Part shown: positions 45,481 to 57,578 of the stretch, one piece after another
How the letters are laid out: the number at the start of each line of letters is the position of its first letter
Numbering within the stretch: the first letter of the stretch is position 1
NCBI GenBank assembly: GCA_027924645.1
Contig: BSBN01000809.1
Location: forward strand, 47,584,001-47,648,000
Reading direction: 5' to 3'
DNA from: Cunninghamia lanceolata
Taxonomy: Eukaryota; Streptophyta; Pinopsida; Cupressales; Cupressaceae
DNA length: 64,000 bases
Position numbers and translations under genes: made by a program
The notes under the pieces: model-generated
What the model saw: the letters and a program-made list of their open reading frames with translations, nothing else
The model's database searches: none
What the model was told of the DNA's origin: nothing

Positions 45481-46827
45481 TGTTGAACACTTGAAATACT
45501 GAGAGGGGGGGTGAATCAGTATTCTCCAAAACCATTTAAGCATTTAAAATTCATTCCACATAGCATATTTAGTTTGTAGAAAGAAAGGAAAGTATGAAAG
45601 CAACCATCAAAACACACAACACATGAACACCAAATTTTTACATAGAAACCCAAAAAGGGAAAAATCATAGTGAGGATTAGCTCACAATATATTATAATGC
45701 AACTGGTTAAAGTTGATACAATTGGTGGACTCATTATCCAAAAGTGAAGTTCTCACTACAAGTGGCTCACTACCAAAGGACTCACTATCCTAAATAGAAA
45801 GACGTAGAAGGGGTGGCTCACTACCAAATATAAACTGTTAGTAATGCATTTGATTTATGCTAGAGATACAGTTCCACTAAAGGTCAAAATACTTAACACA
45901 CTTCATCTTCACCACAATCTTATCTTTCACACACACACTTATTTCATTCGCTTCAACTCCTACCTTCACACAAGAATTCAATCTTGTTTATATACCACAA
46001 TCAAGTGAAACATCAAATAGGTCAGCATGATAGATGTACCGTGTGACTCCTTGACTTGTCATCCAAAAACTCAACCCTATATGCTTTGTGGAGAGAACTA
46101 AAGCATGTAGCATAATCAGATAGGTTGACACAACCTATATTTACTCCCATGACTTTGTCCCATACATGACTTAGCTTTGCACAACCTCAACACCTTTAGG
46201 TTGACTCTACTGGTGAAGTAATCAGTAGAATGAGCCAACTGTTAGCTCACATCTCAGTGTGTGGACCACCAAAACTTTGCCGCTGGGAGAGAACATATTT
46301 TGACATCTGTGAACTTACCCTCAGAACCACATAGCAATATATTCATCTATAGTGGAATATAGAGCATTCCAATATAGCACTAATATTGTCATTACACTGT
46401 CATTACAGAGTCTGATACTCTGTCAACTCTATCTTTCACCGCAAAGGGCTTCAAGACCTAAAACTTTAGATTTAGACTCTTTTAGTATGCACCAAAAATA
46501 CCTTACAATTGCATAGCAAGATTCTTCATAGAAGAGCAATGTAGACAAAAATATTGTGATCCTATCTTAGGTCCTATACTACAAATGCCTTAGGACAACT
46601 TCAGCAACTTGTGTCTGAGTACAGACCACCAAAATGGAAGGATATCAATGTATTCCTATAGAGATTCCACAATACACTTCATGCTTAGGTGCATTCTCAT
46701 CCACATCACACTTAGTAACTTCTCTAGACCAACACAACTATATCTTTATTCTTCATTACCATCAATGACAACACTACTCACTGTCGTGCTCATGAGTCTC
46801 TTCATCATCATGCTTATGTTGCCAACA
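45481..46827 (-). repeat. Element C 5' LTR
   Basis: 1347 bp, plus-strand TGTTGAACACTTG to GTTGCCAACA. A TATATAAA box lies on the minus strand (45987-45994). It is followed by the TSD AGATT. Confidence 0.92.
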
Positions 46828-47405
46828 AGATTGGCCTACACCAAGGAGTATTATTGAGGTAAGATCATTTCATGGATTGCTATTTTTTATAGAAAATTCA
46901 TTAGGAATTTTAGTAGCATATGTACACCTTTAACTAAAAAAATGAGAGGAGATAGAGAAAAAATTAAATGGACTATAGGATCATCCAGTAGTTTTGATTT
47001 GTTGAAGAAAAAAGTTATAGAGCAACATGTTTTAGCATTTCCAGATTTTAAAAAGGTATTTCAAGTAGATTGTGATGCTAGTGGCAATGCCATAGGAGTT
47101 GTATTAAGTCAAAAAGGAAGACTCATTGCATATTTTAGTAAAAAACTCAATGATACTAGGAAGCAATATTATGTTTATGATTAGGAACTTTATGCTATTA
47201 TGCAAGCATTTATAAAATGGAGACATTAACTTTTTCCTAAAAAATTTGTTTTGTGCACTGATCATCAAACCTTACAATATTTGAATAGCTAAGTGAAGTT
47301 GAATCTAAGATATTTTGAAATGGGTCAAGTTTTTGCAAAGCTATACATTTGTGTTGAAGCATAGAAGTAGGAAGTCTCATAGAGTTATAGATGCCTTGAG
47401 TAGTG
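46828..47405 (+). pseudogene. Gypsy element G pol, continuation: RNase H
   Basis: Resumes the G pol frame directly after element C with the WPTPRS motif that normally links RT to RNase H. Then comes the RNase H region FKKVFQVDCDASGNAIGVVLSQ and LIAYFSKKLNDTRKQY (46942-47184), then ELYAIMQAF and LCTDHQTLQYL with stops. The match ends near 47405 at the DALS-type motif; no integrase follows, so G is truncated here. Confidence 0.85.
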
Positions 47406-47890
47406 TTGGTTCCCAAAATAACTACAACCCAAAACTATAAAACATTCCTAAAACACCCAGGCCAGGGATTGTCATCAAGGAGAAAGGAAGAGGTTTATCA
47501 ACAAATAAAAGGGAAATTTTGGCCAACTATAGGAGCGTGTAAACTCCTCTACTCTTCAAGCTCAACTAGACCTAGGAGGGATATTCCTAGAGGCGTGAAA
47601 TGAAATAAAAATAAACATACATAGCCATATCCAATGTACACTTGACCCCAAAGCTGTCACTAGATCAAGACAAACTGGCTGCATAGGCCTCTCATTAAGC
47701 TGATTCAACTGTGCAAATGTATATGCATAGGAAAGATGGTTTTTTTCTTGAACCACAGGTGAATGATTTGTTTAATTTTAAAGAGTGATTGGTCCCTCTC
47801 CAATATGGATCGATGTCTATTCAATTGGGCAACAGAAGCATAGAATGCAAGGAGAAAAGGGAATATTATTACAAGTATGTGCCTAACCGA
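47406..47890. other. Unassigned sequence between G and H
   Basis: No recognisable coding; a junction near 47405 ends the gypsy match. ACCGA at 47886-47890 would be the left TSD of element H, but the right copy is not in the window. Confidence 0.4.
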
Positions 47891-49322
47891 TGTTGTCATT
47901 GACATTCAACATATATGTGTTGTCATTGGTGTCAACTGTGCTCTTGATTTGATGAGTTAGATAATTTACATTGGCTTATGTAAGTGTTGGAGATAATGAG
48001 TAAGTGATCTTGATATTGAGTTTCTAAGTGCTTTTGATAAAATTTGTTCCTCCAGTGAAAATAATGTATTGAAGAATATCTATGTTTACTGACTTGAACA
48101 TTCCAGAAGATTGCTTCACATTTCTTGTAGATTAAATATCTTTGTTTGTGGATTAGAAGTTATTTAGAGGCATTTTTGAAGATGATATATCTCAAGTTTG
48201 AGCCTCCGATATGAAGATTTGAGAGAGTTATGTTTAACTTGGAATAAAAACTATTTTTCTGTGCATCCAGTGGTGACAGGGAGAAAATATTTTGCTCCGC
48301 ATTCCTCCACATTAAAGTATTATGGTCTGCAGTTCTAGAGTTAAGTCTGGGATGATGTTATGTACCTTCAATTATAATGGTTCATGATTTGGTGATCCAC
48401 AAGCAATCTTTTTCTTATGACAGTGGCTGACAGATATGGTAATGTGCTCCGATATGAAGAATCTTATGAATGAAGTGATCAGAGGTGGTGTGGAAGATCC
48501 TGATGATTTTAATGTGCTTGTGGATGTTCCTAATCATGATCCTATTATCGAATTGGTCCACAAAGGGTAATTTGGATTGTGGAAGAAGACTGTTCCTAGA
48601 AGACCTAATGTTAACACCAGTCTTGGCTGACTTGGTTGTTTTCACTACTTGCAGAGATGCATTGAAGATTGTGGAAGCGTGTCATGGCGTGGAGGATTAA
48701 ATTTGAGTCCTAGCTAAGGCATATCATGATCCACATACATCATTACCTTAGCAAATCTTGTTTAGGTCCAAACCTATCTGCGTGTATGTTTGTAACGCCG
48801 ACCTTGGAGATTATTCCAATGGCTGATGAATGTAATGTTGACCTTGATGTACATTCCAAGATCGAAGAATTGTATGAAAACATGTAATGTAGCTATGAAA
48901 AAGATGTCCTTGTGTGAAAATGAAAAGATAAGAAAAGAGGTGTAAAAAGAGCAGAGCAGAGGAGTTAAATTGTGATTTAATGGAACTAAACTCAAGCATG
49001 GATTAGATGCTATCAAATCAGTTCACCAACCTTTGGCAGTGATCCCTAAGGCGGTGAGCCTCTATTTTTTTGTATTTCTATAATATATATATCTTTGTGG
49101 ACTAACACCCACCATGGCTTTTCCCTTATAGGGATTTCCACGTAAAAATTTAGTGTCTCATGTGTTGATTATGTTATTGTGTTGAGTTTTGTAATTCATG
49201 CTTTCATGGTTAAATTTGAATAACAATAAACAAGTGTTTGATGTGTTAATGTTCATAAGAGGTTAAATTTTTGGAGACAACTGATTCACCCCCCCTTCTC
49301 AATTGTTTGGTACATTTCAATA
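47891..49322 (+). repeat. Element H 5' LTR
   Basis: Begins TGTTGTCATTGACATTCAAC and ends near TTTCAATA (the last bases probably mutated from CAACA), two bases before the PBS. It contains the CACCCCCCC tract (49288-49295) and the GGATTTCCACGTAAAAAT block shared with the other copia-type LTRs. The left boundary is less certain because a second TGTTGTCATTGG lies at 47919. Confidence 0.7.
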
Positions 49323-49324
49323 AT

Positions 49325-49336
49325 TGGTATCAGATC
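49325..49336 (+). other. Element H primer-binding site
   Basis: TGGTATCAGATC, one mismatch from the initiator Met-tRNA PBS TGGTATCAGAGC. Confidence 0.85.
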
Positions 49337-49380
49337 CAAGTTCCTTGGAAGTGAGCCTAATAGCTTGAGGTAGATCTAGG

Positions 49381-50656
49381 ATGTCTTACAGGAAGGAAGC
49401 TCTACAGTTTGATGGAATGAATTATGCCCTCTGGAAGGTACGCATGAAAATCCATCTCCTTTGTCTTGGTTATAAAGTGTGGAAAGTGACATAAACAAAG
49501 TATACCATGCCTCATAATGGTTTGATAACTGAAGATGAAATCAAAGAATATGAGTTGAATATAAATGCTAGAGATGCTCTATTAAGTGCCTTGTCCAACA
49601 TAGAGTAGATAAAGGTCATGGATGTGGAAGTTGCTCATGAAATCTGGGAAAAGATAAAAAAATCTATATGAAGGAGATAAGTCCATAAAAAGTACCAAAT
49701 TACAAGGTCTAAAAGTAAAATATGAGGGTTTGAAGATGAGCAAAGATGAGAACATAACAACCTTCATGCAAAAATTTGATGAAATTGTTAATGGAATAAA
49801 AAGATTGGGAGGAACTATTGATGAGAAGAAAGTAGTGATGAAAATTCTCAAGTCATTACCTAAGTCCTACAGTCACAAGGTAGCTGTAATTAAAGAAGTA
49901 ATGACTGTGCAGGATGTCACTAAGGATCAATTGCTAGGAAAACTTATGGATTTTGAAATGAGAGAGTTTGGTGATGCTCTACTGAAGATTGAAACTACTT
50001 TCAAAGTCAATACTTCAGAGAAGATCTCAAGAGCTGAGAAGTACAAAGTGGAATCTGATGATGAGCTTGATGAAATTGAAGCCAAATTTGTTGACAGACT
50101 GAAAAGAGGCTTCGATAAGTATAAAGGCAAATTACCTTTCAAATGTTTTTCATGTGGTAAGGTTGGTCACTATGCTTCTAGATGTTCTGAGAGAATTAAA
50201 AGGAATAGAAAAAGATTTGGAAGTAAACCTAGTGTTCCAAAGAAATGTTACTATGTTAGAGATTTTGATGATGAAGGAGTAACAAATGATGAATCTGATG
50301 ATGCTAGTACTAGTGCAAATGAGTTCTTGTTTATTTATATTAAAGAAGAACCTATGTCTACCAATCCTACTAGTTGTGTGAAAGAAGAAAAACTAGTGGA
50401 AGAAAGTGCTTTGGTTGTTCAAGTTGAGAAATATATGGATGAATGGATTATTGACAGTGGATGTTCACATCACATAACCGGTGACAAAAGTAATTTTGCA
50501 AGTTTGGAAAAGTATGATGGAGGACTGGTTAGGTTTGGAGATAATGCAACTAGTAAGATTTTTGGAAAAGGATCTATTTCTTTTGATGGAAAGAACAACA
50601 CTGATAATGTCCTATATGTGAAGGGTTTAAAGCATAATCTTTCAAGTGTTGGTTAG
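49381..50656 (+). pseudogene. gag and protease of copia element H
   Basis: ATG 49381 (MSYRKEALQFDGMNYALWK) starts a copia gag. A stop near 49491 and a frameshift near 49670 break it; 49730-50656 is open for 308 codons. This has the gag C-terminal half (FMQKFDEIVNGIKRLGG, then ILKSLPKSYSHKV), one CCHC knuckle CFSCGKVGHYASRC (about 50143-50185), an acidic linker, and the protease WIIDSGCSHHITGD with the catalytic DSG intact (about 50446-50480), ending at LKHNLSSVG before a stop. Functions in intact relatives are particle formation, RNA binding and polyprotein cleavage. Confidence 0.88.
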
Positions 50657-51655
50657 ATGTGTGACAAAGTCTATGATCTGAGATTTAAAGATAATGGGTA
50701 CAAGATCATGGAAAGCTCTGAAACAGTGATTGCTACCGGTAAGAAGACCAGAGGTAATGTTTATCAATTAAGAGGAACTAATGACTATTGTTTATTGGCT
50801 TAAATAGATGAGAGTTGGCTGTGGCATAGAAGGATGTGTCATATAAACTTTGATCATTTGGTGAAGATAAGTTCAGGATAGGCTATGAGAGATTTACCAA
50901 AGCTTGTGAAACCTACCAACACCATTTGTAAGGAATGTCAGTTGGGGAAGCAGGCAAGAACAAGTTTCAAGAGCAAAGAGCAATTCTCTGCTGCTTTGTT
51001 GGATCTAGTTCATACATATATGTGTGGTCCCACAAGGGTAAGAAGTCTGCAAGGAGAGAAATACTTCATGTTGCTTATTGATGATTATTCTAGAATGACT
51101 TGGGTCACTTTTCTAAGAGACAAATCAAAAGCCCTAGAAAAGTTCAAATCCTTCAAGGCAATGGTTGAGAATGAGATAGAACTAAAAATTAAATGCTTGA
51201 GGTCTAAAGAGGAGGTGAGTTCACATCAAATGAATTCAATATTTTCTATGAAGAGCAAGGGATAAAGAGACAATTATCTGCACCTAGGACTCCTCAGCAA
51301 AATGGAATTATGGAAAGAAAGAACATGATAGTTCAAGAGGCTACTAGGACCTTGATGAAGGAAGTTGATCTACCGAAAGTTTTCTAGAAAAAAGTTATAC
51401 ATACCGCTGTCTACATTCAAAACAGAGTTCAAATCAAAGGAAATGGTACTAAAACTCCTTATGAATTATGGTATGGAAGAATTCCTATAGTAAAATATTT
51501 CAAAGTTTTTGGAAGCAAATGTTATATCAAAAGGGAAGAAGATTTAGGCAAGTTTGATGCTAGGTGTGATGAAGGAATCTTCCTTGGATACTCTACCAAG
51601 AGTAAGGCCTACCAGTGTTACAACAAAAGGCTGAAAAAGGTTGTTGAGTGGTAAT
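50657..51655 (+). pseudogene. Integrase of copia element H
   Basis: The pre-integrase zinc segment has LWHRRMCHINFDHL and ICKECQLGKQAR (HHCC intact, near 50820-50960). The core begins LDLVHTYMCG, where the first catalytic Asp is Tyr. RYFMLLIDDYSRMTW-type sequence follows. A frameshift lies near 51215, and then comes PQQNGIMERKN with the catalytic Glu. The C-terminal part has VFGSKCYIKREEDLGKFDAR and GIFLGYSTKSKAY. The changed catalytic residue and frameshifts indicate an inactive copy. Confidence 0.87.
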
Positions 51656-52978
51656 GTGAAGGTGGATGAAGACAAGGAAAGAACATCAGATCTGATTGGC
51701 TACAAATCAGATGAACTTTTTGTTACAGTAAAAGAGAAGAAAGAAGAACAAGAAGACAGTCAAGATGAAGAAGAAATGACACCATAAATTACAGTTAAAA
51801 TTCCTAGGTATGTAAGGATCAATCACTCTAAAGATCAAATTAGTGGAGACAAAAGCAAAGGTATACTGAAAAGAAAAAGAGCTATAGAAGAACAAGTGAA
51901 TTACTATTTTCTTTCAAAAGTTGAACTAAAAACTATGAATGAAGCTTGCAATTATGAAAATTGGGTAAAGGCCATGAAAGAAGAGCTAATGCAGATAGAG
52001 AAAAATCAAACTTGGGAATTGGTTCCTAGACCTGCTAATAAAATGTCATTGGAACTAAATGGGTTTTCAGGAACAAGCTGAATGAAAATGGAGAAGTTGT
52101 AAGGAACAAAGAAAGGCTTGTGTGCAAAGGATATTCTCAAATTGAAGGAATAGATTTTGAAGAAACTTTTGCTCCAGTGTCTTAGATTGAAGCAATCAGA
52201 ATATTTTTGGCATTCGTTGCTCATAAAGATTTCAAAGTGAATCAGATGGATGTGAAATCAACATTCTTGAATGGTGAGTTGGAAGAGGAAGTTTACATTG
52301 AGCAACTGGAAGGATTTCAGTTATCAGGCCAAGGTGATATGGTGTGTAGGTTGAAGAAAGCTTTGTATGGACTCATGCAAGCTCCTAGAGCTTGGTATGC
52401 AAGATTGGACAAGTACTTATTGCAATTAGGGTTCAACAAAGGTACTACTGACAGTAATCTCTATTTCAAGATTAATGGTGATCAAATTTTGATTGTTGAT
52501 GGCATTATCTTTGGAGGAAATGAAGGTATGTGCATGAAATTTGCTTGTGAAACACAAAAAGAGTTTGATATGTCTATGTTTGGTGAAATAAATTTCTTTT
52601 TAGGTCTAAAAATTACTCAATTAGATAAAGGAATCTTCATATCTCAGTCTAAGTATGTGAAAGAGTTGTTGAAAAAATTTGGTATGGAGGACTCAAAACT
52701 GGTATGTACTCCCATGGTGACTAGTTGCAAGTTGAGAAAATGATGAATCATCTAAAACTAATCAGAAAAGGTACAGATCCCTGATTGGAGGATTACTTTA
52801 TATAACTCAATCTAGACCTAATATAATGCATGTAGTTTGTCTTGTGGAAAGATTTCAAGAAGATCCTAGAGAGTCTCATGTAATGGTAGTTAAAAGAACT
52901 TTGAGGTATTTGAAAGGCACATCAGATCATGGCTTATGGTATTCAAAAGACGATGATTTCACACTCAGTGCTTACACA
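51656..52978 (+). pseudogene. RT and partial RNase H of copia element H
   Basis: After a degraded linker (51656-51950): NYENWVKAMKEELMQIEKN, WELVPRP, then [38 protein letters not shown] and [15 protein letters not shown]. The YVDD active site has become IVDGIIFGG, so one catalytic Asp is lost. [11 protein letters not shown] and [15 protein letters not shown] follow. The RNase H entry is RYLKGTSDHGLWYS near 52905-52950. The frame is cut at 52978 by element I. Confidence 0.88.
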
Positions 52979-54087
52979 TGTTGGCAAGAGACACTGTGTG
53001 GCTTCATGAGTGTTGTCATTGATGGTAACAAAGTCCATCCCACACATCCGCAGGACATGGTATGTCTATACCGGAAGTTAGATTGAAGAGTATCTTGGTT
53101 TGGTGAGCAAGAACAGAGCATGTAGCAAGGTCCAACAATCAGGTCCAGATCTCTCAGAGGAAGTATCTCAGTAAAGTTCAGACTTGGGGAAGTCAAGAGG
53201 AGTACCATGACTAATACATTATATGAATTAAGCCTCTGGTGATGAAAGAGTAAAGAGATATGAGTGCCTAAGTATTGGGTTCCTGTTCGGCAGAGTAGAC
53301 TGAGGAAGACCTTACCGACAGGGCATCAGATCTTAATCTAGATGAGATATTGATGGTGATCAAATTTCTTAAGGGATCATTCATGATTGGCTGACATGAT
53401 TGATGACCTCTATAAGGATCTCCTTGATACGCATCACTTGGTAAGCAAGGATTCAGCCGACATACCAAAGTTTGGGAAAATATTAAGTATTCCGGATGCC
53501 GACTAGAAAGTCGTTGAAATCCTTTGTGCGGATATATATATACCAAATGGATTTCGATGAGAAGGTGTGTGTGGTGCATTGTGAAGTGTGAAGAAAAGTA
53601 GAGAGCAGTGTGGAAGCAATAATACATGTCTGGTATGTGACAAGACAGCATCACCAAAGAAGAGGAAGAATGAAGTGTAGTAGATTAGTGTATTGAGCCT
53701 AACCAGAACTGAACCTCAGCATATGTGGATGCTTCTCATCAGTTCAAGTATCTTGTTACTTTCATTGTACCTTGTAGATAGTGATTCTCTTGTAGGTAGT
53801 GAGCCTCTTGTGAGCAGTGTGCTCAGGAAGTGAGCCCTAATTGGCAAGTGCCATTTTGTACTTCTATTCTTTTAACAGAGAATACAATCTTGGGTTAGTC
53901 ACCCTATGGTTTTTTCCTTAACAGGGTTTTCCATGTCAAAATCATTGTGTTATGTGTATTGATTTTGTTTCTGCTTTCTTAGTTATGGATGCTTATTTGT
54001 TTTGATACTTTACTAGTTATTAAAGAAGAAAAGAAAGTTAAATTAATTAAGATAACTAATTCACCCCCCCCCCCTTAGTTATCAACA
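52979..54087 (+). repeat. Element I 5' LTR
   Basis: 1109 bp, TGTTGGCAAGAG to TTATCAACA, collinear with A's LTR. A TATA stretch is at 53532-53543, the short repeat cluster near 53770-53850, and a run of about eleven C bases near the U5 end (54064-54074). Confidence 0.93.
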
Positions 54088-54089
54088 AT

Positions 54090-54101
54090 TGGTATCAGAG
54101 C
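54090..54101 (+). other. Element I primer-binding site
   Basis: TGGTATCAGAGC, a perfect match to the usual initiator Met-tRNA PBS of plant copia elements, two bases after the LTR. Confidence 0.92.
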
Positions 54102-54152
54102 TAAGTTCCTCCAAACAGAGGCTAACAACTTGAGGAAGATCTAGGAATTCAA

Positions 54153-55431
54153 ATGGATATGTATGGTATGAGGGAACAACTTCAGTCTACCCTTGATAAT
54201 CTTCAGTAATCTCACTCTGAAGTCAATAACTTGAGAGAAAGACTCAAACAAGCTATTGATTTCATAAATGAACTAAAGGAGAAACTAAGTATCTCTATGA
54301 AAAAGAGAAAGGAACTTCTTCAGCAATTAGCAAATCAAAGTGAAGCCAATGATACTAATGAAGATATGAATGAGAAGAACAAATTATGTGAGAAGCTATC
54401 AAAAGAGGTCATTATGGTAAGACATGAAATGGAATCAGGAGTTATGAAATTCACCCAAGAAATTGAAGAGAAAAGAAAGACTGAAGATAATCTAAAACAA
54501 TCTCTCAAGGAGAAGTAAGAAGATTGCCACAAAATGGATAGAATAATCAGGCATTTAAAATCTGGTCTTGAAGAAGCTAGAGATAATGAAGAATAACTTG
54601 AGAATCAGATTGTCACTCTAAAAAGGGATCTTCAAACAACAAATGAATACAAAGAGAAATTCAAGATAAGCTCTGCTCAGCTTGAAGTTCTTCTTGAAAG
54701 CCAAAGAGGGTAGATAACAAGCAAGGCTTGGGGTATGAGAAAGGTGAAAGCTCTGAATCCAGTCCAAAGAACTATGGGTTAGGAAATCCAAGGAACATGC
54801 CTAGAAGACCTCTAGTAAGGCAACCAAATGCTCAAAGATATCCATCCTTCAATGGATACTGCCACAATTGCAATAATTTTGGTCATAAAGCAAATCAGTG
54901 CATAAGAAGAATGAATCAAACTAATTCATCCTTCTCCAAACAGTGTTTTAATTGCAAAAGGTATGGTCACAAATCTCATGAGTGTAGAAATATGCAAATA
55001 AACAATTCATTCAATGGTAGATGTTTTGCATGCAATAGAATGGGACATATGGCTAATCAGTGTAGATCAAGAGGATATCAGTCAAATATGCAAAGAAATG
55101 TTGTTTGATACAATTGCAATAGACTCGGTCATATTGCCAAATTTTGCAGAAGTAAGAATCAGGACAAAAAGGGTCCGGTGCATCATAATCAAAACCAAGA
55201 CAAAGGAAAAGGAAAAGTGAATGCAGATGAAATTCAAAGGGAGATGAACAAGATTTGGGTGATGAGGAGTACATAAAATGTTGAGGATAGATCTGCACTC
55301 GAATCTGGTGCTGATATTCCTTTTGGAAACTAAATAGATGAGCTCTGGCTCAGGGGGAGTCACAAAAGAAAACAAGTTCCCCCAGCCAGTCAATTGGTGC
55401 CTAAAATTGGCACATGGAAAGTTGCAAATTA
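54153..55431 (+). pseudogene. ORF1 of element I: coiled coil plus four CCHC zinc knuckles
   Basis: The best-preserved ORF1. ATG 54153 (MDMYGMREQLQSTLD), then a coiled coil of about 180 residues (NELKEKLSISMKKRKELLQQ; 54231-54518 open) that stops near 54516 and 54595 interrupt. A Ser/Pro/Arg-rich linker (54728 on, with RRPLVRQPN) is followed by four knuckles in 54855-55145: CHNCNNFGHKANQC, CFNCKRYGHKSHEC, CFACNRMGHMANQC and a fourth, YNCNRLGHIAKFC, whose first Cys is a TGA stop. A Lys-rich tail follows. Four knuckles exceed the single one in the copia elements H and J. Role probably nucleocapsid-like RNA binding. Confidence 0.8.
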
Positions 55432-55981
55432 AAGGGTTCTCAAATAAACATCTAAATAAGCCTTGGTAAAAATATGGAAGATCTACAAGAAATTTAGAAG
55501 AGGTTAATCTACCAAGATTGATCCGGTTTAATAGTCATCCGGTAAGAACAAGATTTTCACAGTTAGATCTGGTATGATTCAAATTAAGGTATCTTGATCT
55601 ACGGATAAATGGAATGATTAGAGAAAGGTAGATAGATTGCTAATATTCACCAAGAATAACTCTAAGTGCATCTCAGTGGTACGGAAAGATCTCTCTCAGA
55701 AACAAGGAAAACAAGGCAACCAGAATAACCTAAGTTGTGCATTTATTGCAAAATGGAATTAGGGTTTGCGTAGAAATAAAAGGGTTCTTTTGTTCATCAT
55801 TTGTATATTTGCATTCAAGAAAAAGAGAAAAGGAGCTCTACAATGAAATTGTCTCAAGCCCATCAAAAATCAACCGCAGAAGTCGATTCTTCCAGCAATC
55901 CGATCTGGCTCATATTGTGAACCCTAGAAGCGTAAAAGGTATTTTCTGCTCTTGAAAACCTCTCTCTGAATCTTTTGAAAG
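55432..55981 (+). other. Element I spacer between ORF1 and ORF2
   Basis: Collinear with B 16476-17059. No coding recognised; conserved non-coding length (about 550 bp) between the two ORFs. Confidence 0.5.
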
Positions 55982-56336
55982 ATGGCTACTCTGAATGTTG
56001 TGAAGATCACTGATAGGTCGCGTCCTAAATTCAAGACACATTCCTACAAATCCCTAGAAGTTGATCCCCTAGGCACCTTTTCAAGCATTCTGCATGGGGT
56101 TTTGCATGTAGAAGATGTCAGGGCATATATTCATGCAAACATTGAGGAATTTGGGGAATCCAAGCTAATGGATATCTATCACAATCAGTTAATAGATGAT
56201 TCTTTTGAACTCAAACCTGAGTACAAGGCTATTCGGGACAAGCACTTTGGACATTGCATCCATTTCCCCTATTTTGCAGAAGATGAATGGGTCTGGTATG
56301 TTTTGAGTAGAATGCATGACAACTTTATGTGGTTGA
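55982..56336 (+). pseudogene. ORF2 N-terminal part, element I
   Basis: Open from ATG 55982 without a stop up to the point where element J enters: MATLNVVKITDRSRPKFK, YKSLEVDPLG, VRAYIHANIEEFG, HFGHCIHFPYFAEDEW, ending FMWLM. This is the cleanest N-terminus of the unknown ORF2 family and supports the start chosen in B. The continuation is at 63365. Confidence 0.8.
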
Positions 56337-57578
56337 TGTTAGTCTTAGGGCAGACAACTGAGAAGGGGGGGTGAATCAGTTGTCCAAAAATTTCTCCAAT
56401 TCCACACTTAAATCCTCTTAGTGATTAGTAGTATATCAATCATGAAACATAATGCATTTAAATAAAAAAGCAGAAACACATCAACACATAAGACACCAAG
56501 ATTTTGACGTGGAATACCTGGTTAAGGGAAAAATCACGGGGTGATTAACCAAAGATTGTATTCTCTGTTAGAAGAATAGAAAGAAAAAAATGGCACATGC
56601 CAATTAGGGCTCACTACCCGAGCACACTGCTCACAAGAGGCTCACTGCCTACAAGAGACACACTATCTACAAAAGAATAAGTATCACATACTTGAACTAA
56701 AAAATAGCCTCTTCACCATGCTTGAGTCAGTTCCATTTAAGCCCAATGCTTCTGCTCTGCCTTTCGCTCTCCTCCTTACTACCACACATGCATCTCTATA
56801 AGGACACTTTTGAAATGACTTCGCAACCCCTTATTTATACAAGACATCAACTTAGGAATAATCATCTAAGTCAACAAACATCTACAAGAACATCTGCAAG
56901 ATGTGTAACTCATCCAGTTGGCCAGTCTCAGGAAGAACACCATTATCTAGAAGTTATTCTTCAATTGTGAGCTCCAACTCAAATGCAGACCATCAACATG
57001 AATTAGACATGATCCATGAACCTTCACAAGATTGCCTAAATCACCAAGAACATCCACACTTCATCTGCATACTGAAATCCTTTTCTCCTTCATCCAGAAC
57101 CTCAAGAACATAATCTGTCACCACTGTCACAAAGGAATGGATACTTCTGAACCTTCAACCCATGAACCAAACTAGTTAATACTTTACAAGGACTTTCTCA
57201 ACACTTCCTCAAATCAGCAGAATAGGATAATGCTATTATGGATCACACCGGACCTGTCTGTATCACTTTGTCACCACTAAACACCTACCAGAACCGGTTT
57301 AACTTGAACAGCCATAACTTCTTCAAATCTTCATGCGGACCTCTAAAATCTCTACAGGACCACCTTAAGACACATATCTACAAACCCTTTAATCTGCATT
57401 CTCTGATCCTCATCCTATCTTGGACTTTTACCTTACTGTCATCACTGTTCTTCACTATTCCTTATTGAGACTAATTTTCTCAATATCCTTAGCACATAAT
57501 CCCTCCAATCCTTATCATTAATGCAACAGGAGTATGTTGACATCAATGACAACACTAGTTAGGCCCATACTTGCAACA
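56337..57578 (-). repeat. Element J 3' LTR
   Basis: Plus-strand TGTTAGTCTTAGGG to ACTTGCAACA. Minus-strand TATAAATA box at 56832-56839. Extended similarity to family A/B/I LTRs: the G7 tract with TGAATCAGTT, the ACGTGGAA...GGTTAAGGGAAAAA block and the short repeat cluster. Confidence 0.95.

Larger units (their letters stand above)
37887..46832 (-). mobile_element. Element C: second subfamily of ORF1/ORF2 non-autonomous LTR element, with TSD
   Basis: Minus-strand element 37892-46827 (8936 bp) with TSD AGATT (37887-37891 and 46828-46832), inserted in gypsy pol. The LTRs are 45481-46827 (5', 1347 bp) and 37892-40057 (3', 2166 bp including a 776-bp insertion). The PBS is minus strand TGGTATTAGAGC (45467-45478) and the PPT is AAAGGGGGAGAT (40058-40069). 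It encodes ORF1 with zinc knuckles and ORF2, the same plan as B, but nucleotide similarity is weak outside the LTR ends, PBS and PPT. No RT, protease or integrase found. Confidence 0.92.
47891..52978 (+). mobile_element. Element H: copia retrotransposon, 3' end displaced by element I
   Basis: 5' LTR 47891-49322, PBS 49325-49336, gag from 49381, then protease, integrase, RT and part of RNase H up to 52978, where element I begins. The remaining RNase H and the 3' LTR would lie beyond I, past the window. The domain order GAG-PR-INT-RT-RH is that of Ty1/copia. Its proteins resemble those of J throughout, but its LTR is different. Confidence 0.9.
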
